Of a stretch of 64,000 nucleotides of DNA, positions 61,964 to 64,000 are shown piece by piece. The DNA comes from Bugulina stolonifera. Lineage: Eukaryota > Bryozoa > Gymnolaemata > Cheilostomatida > Bugulidae. A model generated the notes under the pieces. The model had not been told where the DNA came from, made no database searches, and saw only the letters and a program-made list of their open reading frames with translations. The position numbers and the translations under genes are program-made. Location of the stretch: positions 11,349,700 through 11,413,699 of the forward strand of contig OW285191.1 of assembly GCA_935421135.1 (NCBI GenBank), written 5' to 3'. Numbering within the stretch: position 1 is the stretch's first letter; the number at the start of each line of letters is the position of its first letter.

Positions 61964-62608
61964 TCACATTATTGTGGCTCTACAATATTTACACATAAAA
62001 TAAACGCCATTGTGTAGACCAACACATTTCTCTGTCGACCCTTCATAGTTGCACTCTGAGCACCAACGTTGTGCTATCTCAGCATTCAGTGCAATAAGTT
62101 CTGGGGTGACTGGAGCCTGCAGAGCTGTGTCATGTCCGTTCATAACCATATTATTTATGTGCTCTTCTATATCTCTTCGAAAGTCTTCAGTTTTACCACA
62201 GAGCAGACAGATGTAGGTTTGGCAGGTCCAGCACTTGCTTACATACTCACTGAGCTTGTAGGTGTTGCATGGATCTTTATCAGCGCACCGACCACAATGT
62301 AGGCGGTAGATAGACCCGGAGTGTTTAGGAGGATCAGATGGCTGATAGTCAGGGTGATTTTTATGATCAGTAGTTACAAAAACTGTGCCACCTAAGTGAT
62401 TACCTTCGGTGAAATGATAATAAATTTCTGCATAAGTAGGAAAGTCCTCACCACACTGTAGACATTGGTAATGCTTGCAGTGGTTGCAGTAGCTAAACCG
62501 ATGGGAAAATGCTAAATTTTCTAGTCTGGTCAAGCCGCCTGGTTTACCACACACACAGCCGACCAATGGTAAGAGATCAGTTGGCTGGAGAGAATAGTTT
62601 GATGCCAT
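61964..62608 (-). CDS. Cys/His-rich protein, unrecognised family, paralogue 3
   Basis: Intronless, 214 aa, same cysteine and histidine layout as the copy at 58697-59350 over the whole length; differences cluster in residues 31-36 (ENLAFSH versus EEYVDYN region), 57-73 and at the C-terminus, which ends CKYCRATIM. The block from PPKHSGSIYRLHCGRCAD through SKCWTCQTYICLLCGKTE is almost unchanged. Retention of every Cys/His suggests selection on the protein. Transcribed away from the window end, with homologous 5' flanking sequence to paralogue 2. Confidence 0.85.
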   Translation of the reverse strand: MASNYSLQPTDLLPLVGCVCGKPGGLTRLENLAFSHRFSYCNHCKHYQCLQCGEDFPTYAEIYYHFTEGNHLGGTVFVTTDHKNHPDYQPSDPPKHSGSIYRLHCGRCADKDPCNTYKLSEYVSKCWTCQTYICLLCGKTEDFRRDIEEHINNMVMNGHDTALQAPVTPELIALNAEIAQRWCSECNYEGSTEKCVGLHNGVYFMCKYCRATIM

Positions 62609-63744
62609 TGCGAAGAACTGAGTGATAGCTGCTAAACAATAAAAAAAAGTGGCATTACTAGAAAGCTTGGGAATTGTCTAACTGTTTCTTAAAATTGATG
62701 GACGAAATGAGTTAGAATATGACCTATGGTGGTACAACTTTGTAGAGTATTCTACATGTACCTACATGTACATGTAAAACAAACAAATCAAATCAAGAAG
62801 ATTAAAAGAGCCCAAAATCAAATGCGGGATATGTTAGAGTTATACCTCTTTGCAAACATTTAATGCCTTGGCTTTCTACTATTAGGTAGCAGATGGTGTC
62901 AAATACATAAAATTAGAATTAAAGAGCATCACAGCTTTTAAAATCACACAATGTACAATGTACAATGTACATGGTTTACATTGAAGTAAGCCATGATGAT
63001 ATTATGACCAGGTATCAACAACAGAATGTCAGTCAACTTTGAAATTTTGCCAGAAAATGATTTATTCATGCCTTTTTGGACAGTATATTCCATGCTTTAT
63101 TCCAAAATGAGACATCCTTGGAATAAGCACGAACAATGCTAGCAAGCGGCATCATATAATATTATAATATCCACATCAGTTATACTAAATAATCAACAGT
63201 TTGAAAAGGTCTTTTTATATGAGCAATGGGAAGGTGTCTGAGATATCCAAAGTGGGCAAATTGAATACCTCACCTTTCTTTTCAATCTTGATTACAATTC
63301 AGTGTTGTCAGACACTCTTATATGAAAGATAATATAATGAATGCTGACAGTGAAATACAATGTAGATTCAATGACTTGGCCTATACTTATACATGTATGT
63401 TGGTTATGAAATATGCAATAATACACATGTGCCTAGTGCTTATAAAGTACTTACCTGAAACAAGGAACTTCGATTTTGTAGTTTTATTTGCTGACTCCCG
63501 TTTAGTTACAAATTAGTTAAAACTGTTAGAAAAATAAATTCAGCAAGATACGTATCATTATAAGGAGTAAAGCGTGCTTGTTTCAAGCTAAAATCCTTTT
63601 CAAACAGCTTGCAACAAAGCTTTAAATGGCGTAGAAATATGATGTGTTATATTTAACAATAGCATTACTAGTCTGACTTTCTCTTTGATTAGCTTTAGTT
63701 TTGTGTGGATTTCCTCAAACAAAAGCGCACGAGTTGAGATCAGC

Positions 63745-63942
63745 TTGAGATCAGCGCTGTGAATCCTATTCTTTTCTCAGCATTTGCTACTTCACACCAC
63801 ACACCTAATCTTATCCTACTTTCCCACATAGCTGGTCTATTACGCCAGACACCAATATCACCATCCCAACACCCAGCCCATCAAACTCCACAAATCCAAC
63901 TCCCAACGAAATACAATGTATGTTGGGCCTGTCCTGATACAT
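63745..63942. other. Non-coding end region
   Basis: A 61-codon plus-strand frame (63759-63944) rich in Pro, His and Ser has no recognisable content; nothing else seen before the terminal repeat. Confidence 0.4.
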
Positions 63943-64000
63943 GACTGACTGACCGACTGACCGACTGACCGACTGACCGACTGACCGACTGACCGACTGA
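63943..64000. repeat. 8-bp tandem repeat at the window end
   Basis: GACTGACC/GACTGACT units run to the last base and continue beyond the window. Confidence 0.95.

Larger units (their letters stand above)
57190..63740. repeat. Tandem segmental duplication around paralogues 2 and 3
   Basis: Block 1 (~57190-60990) and block 2 (~61120-63740) match in order on the same strand. Examples: TCTCTTGC(A/T)ACTAA...ACACAATGG near 57210 and 61133; CAGCCTCAAATACTGT near 57454 and 61660; both genes; CAGTTTGAAAAGGTC near 60378 and 63198; TCAATCTTG...ACAATTCAGTGTT near 60462 and 63282. Block 1 is longer because of a SINE insertion (59876-60300) and other indels; block 2 contains its own minisatellite (61290-61550). 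Confidence 0.85.

Overview
Eukaryotic, metazoan DNA: AT-rich, genes split by many short GT-AG introns, and gene families found in animals (Taspase-1, ZNF106, Golgi alpha-mannosidase II, the chromatin subunit VPS72/YL1, rhodopsin-class GPCRs). Palindromic words such as TACATGTA and GGCCTACATGTA are very frequent. I read this as a compact marine-invertebrate genome but cannot name the phylum. Exon joins below were built by hand from splice signals, reading phase and family similarity; summed coding lengths divide by three for every complete gene.

Layout. 1-1.65 kb: 5' half of a Taspase-1 gene (minus), running off the left edge. 1.7-3.8 kb: a possible hAT-type MITE and two hairpins, one with 42-bp perfect arms. 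3.8-9.7 kb (plus): a DEDDh exonuclease of the REXO4/ISG20 class whose N-terminus carries three copies of a CXCX7CXXC motif; its introns hold a short piggyBac-like relic, a 22-bp perfect inverted repeat and a hammerhead-like motif. 10.3-33.4 kb (minus): a 26-exon ZNF106-like gene (two N-terminal C2H2 fingers, low-complexity region, coiled coil, WD40 propeller, two C-terminal fingers). Its introns contain a complete 7-exon GPCR gene on the opposite strand, a two-exon unknown gene on the same strand and a small plus-strand candidate gene. Two of its introns carry minisatellites made of repeated splice junctions (36-bp units with donors, 33-bp units with acceptors), both open in the host reading frame.

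33.4-36.5 kb: divergent intergenic region ending in a MITE about 110 bp before the next start codon. 36.5-48.0 kb (plus): a 22-exon Golgi alpha-mannosidase II gene, 1135 aa; its introns hold two related repeats ending in hammerhead ribozyme motifs and two tRNA-SINE-related pieces. 49.2-52.3 kb (plus): VPS72/YL1, six exons, 347 aa. 53.9-54.8 kb (minus): a single-exon orphan GPCR. 55.6-55.8 kb: a MITE with 16-bp perfect TIRs. 56.2-62.6 kb: three intronless paralogues of an unrecognised 205-217 aa Cys/His-rich family, two of them in a tandem segmental duplication, one copy of which was later hit by a SINE of about 420 bp. The window ends in an 8-bp tandem repeat.

The genes do not form a pathway. 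The most unusual material is in the introns and repeats: hammerhead-bearing elements, splice-site minisatellites and nested genes, plus two protein architectures I do not recognise (triple-CXCX7CXXC exonuclease; clustered zinc-binding family).
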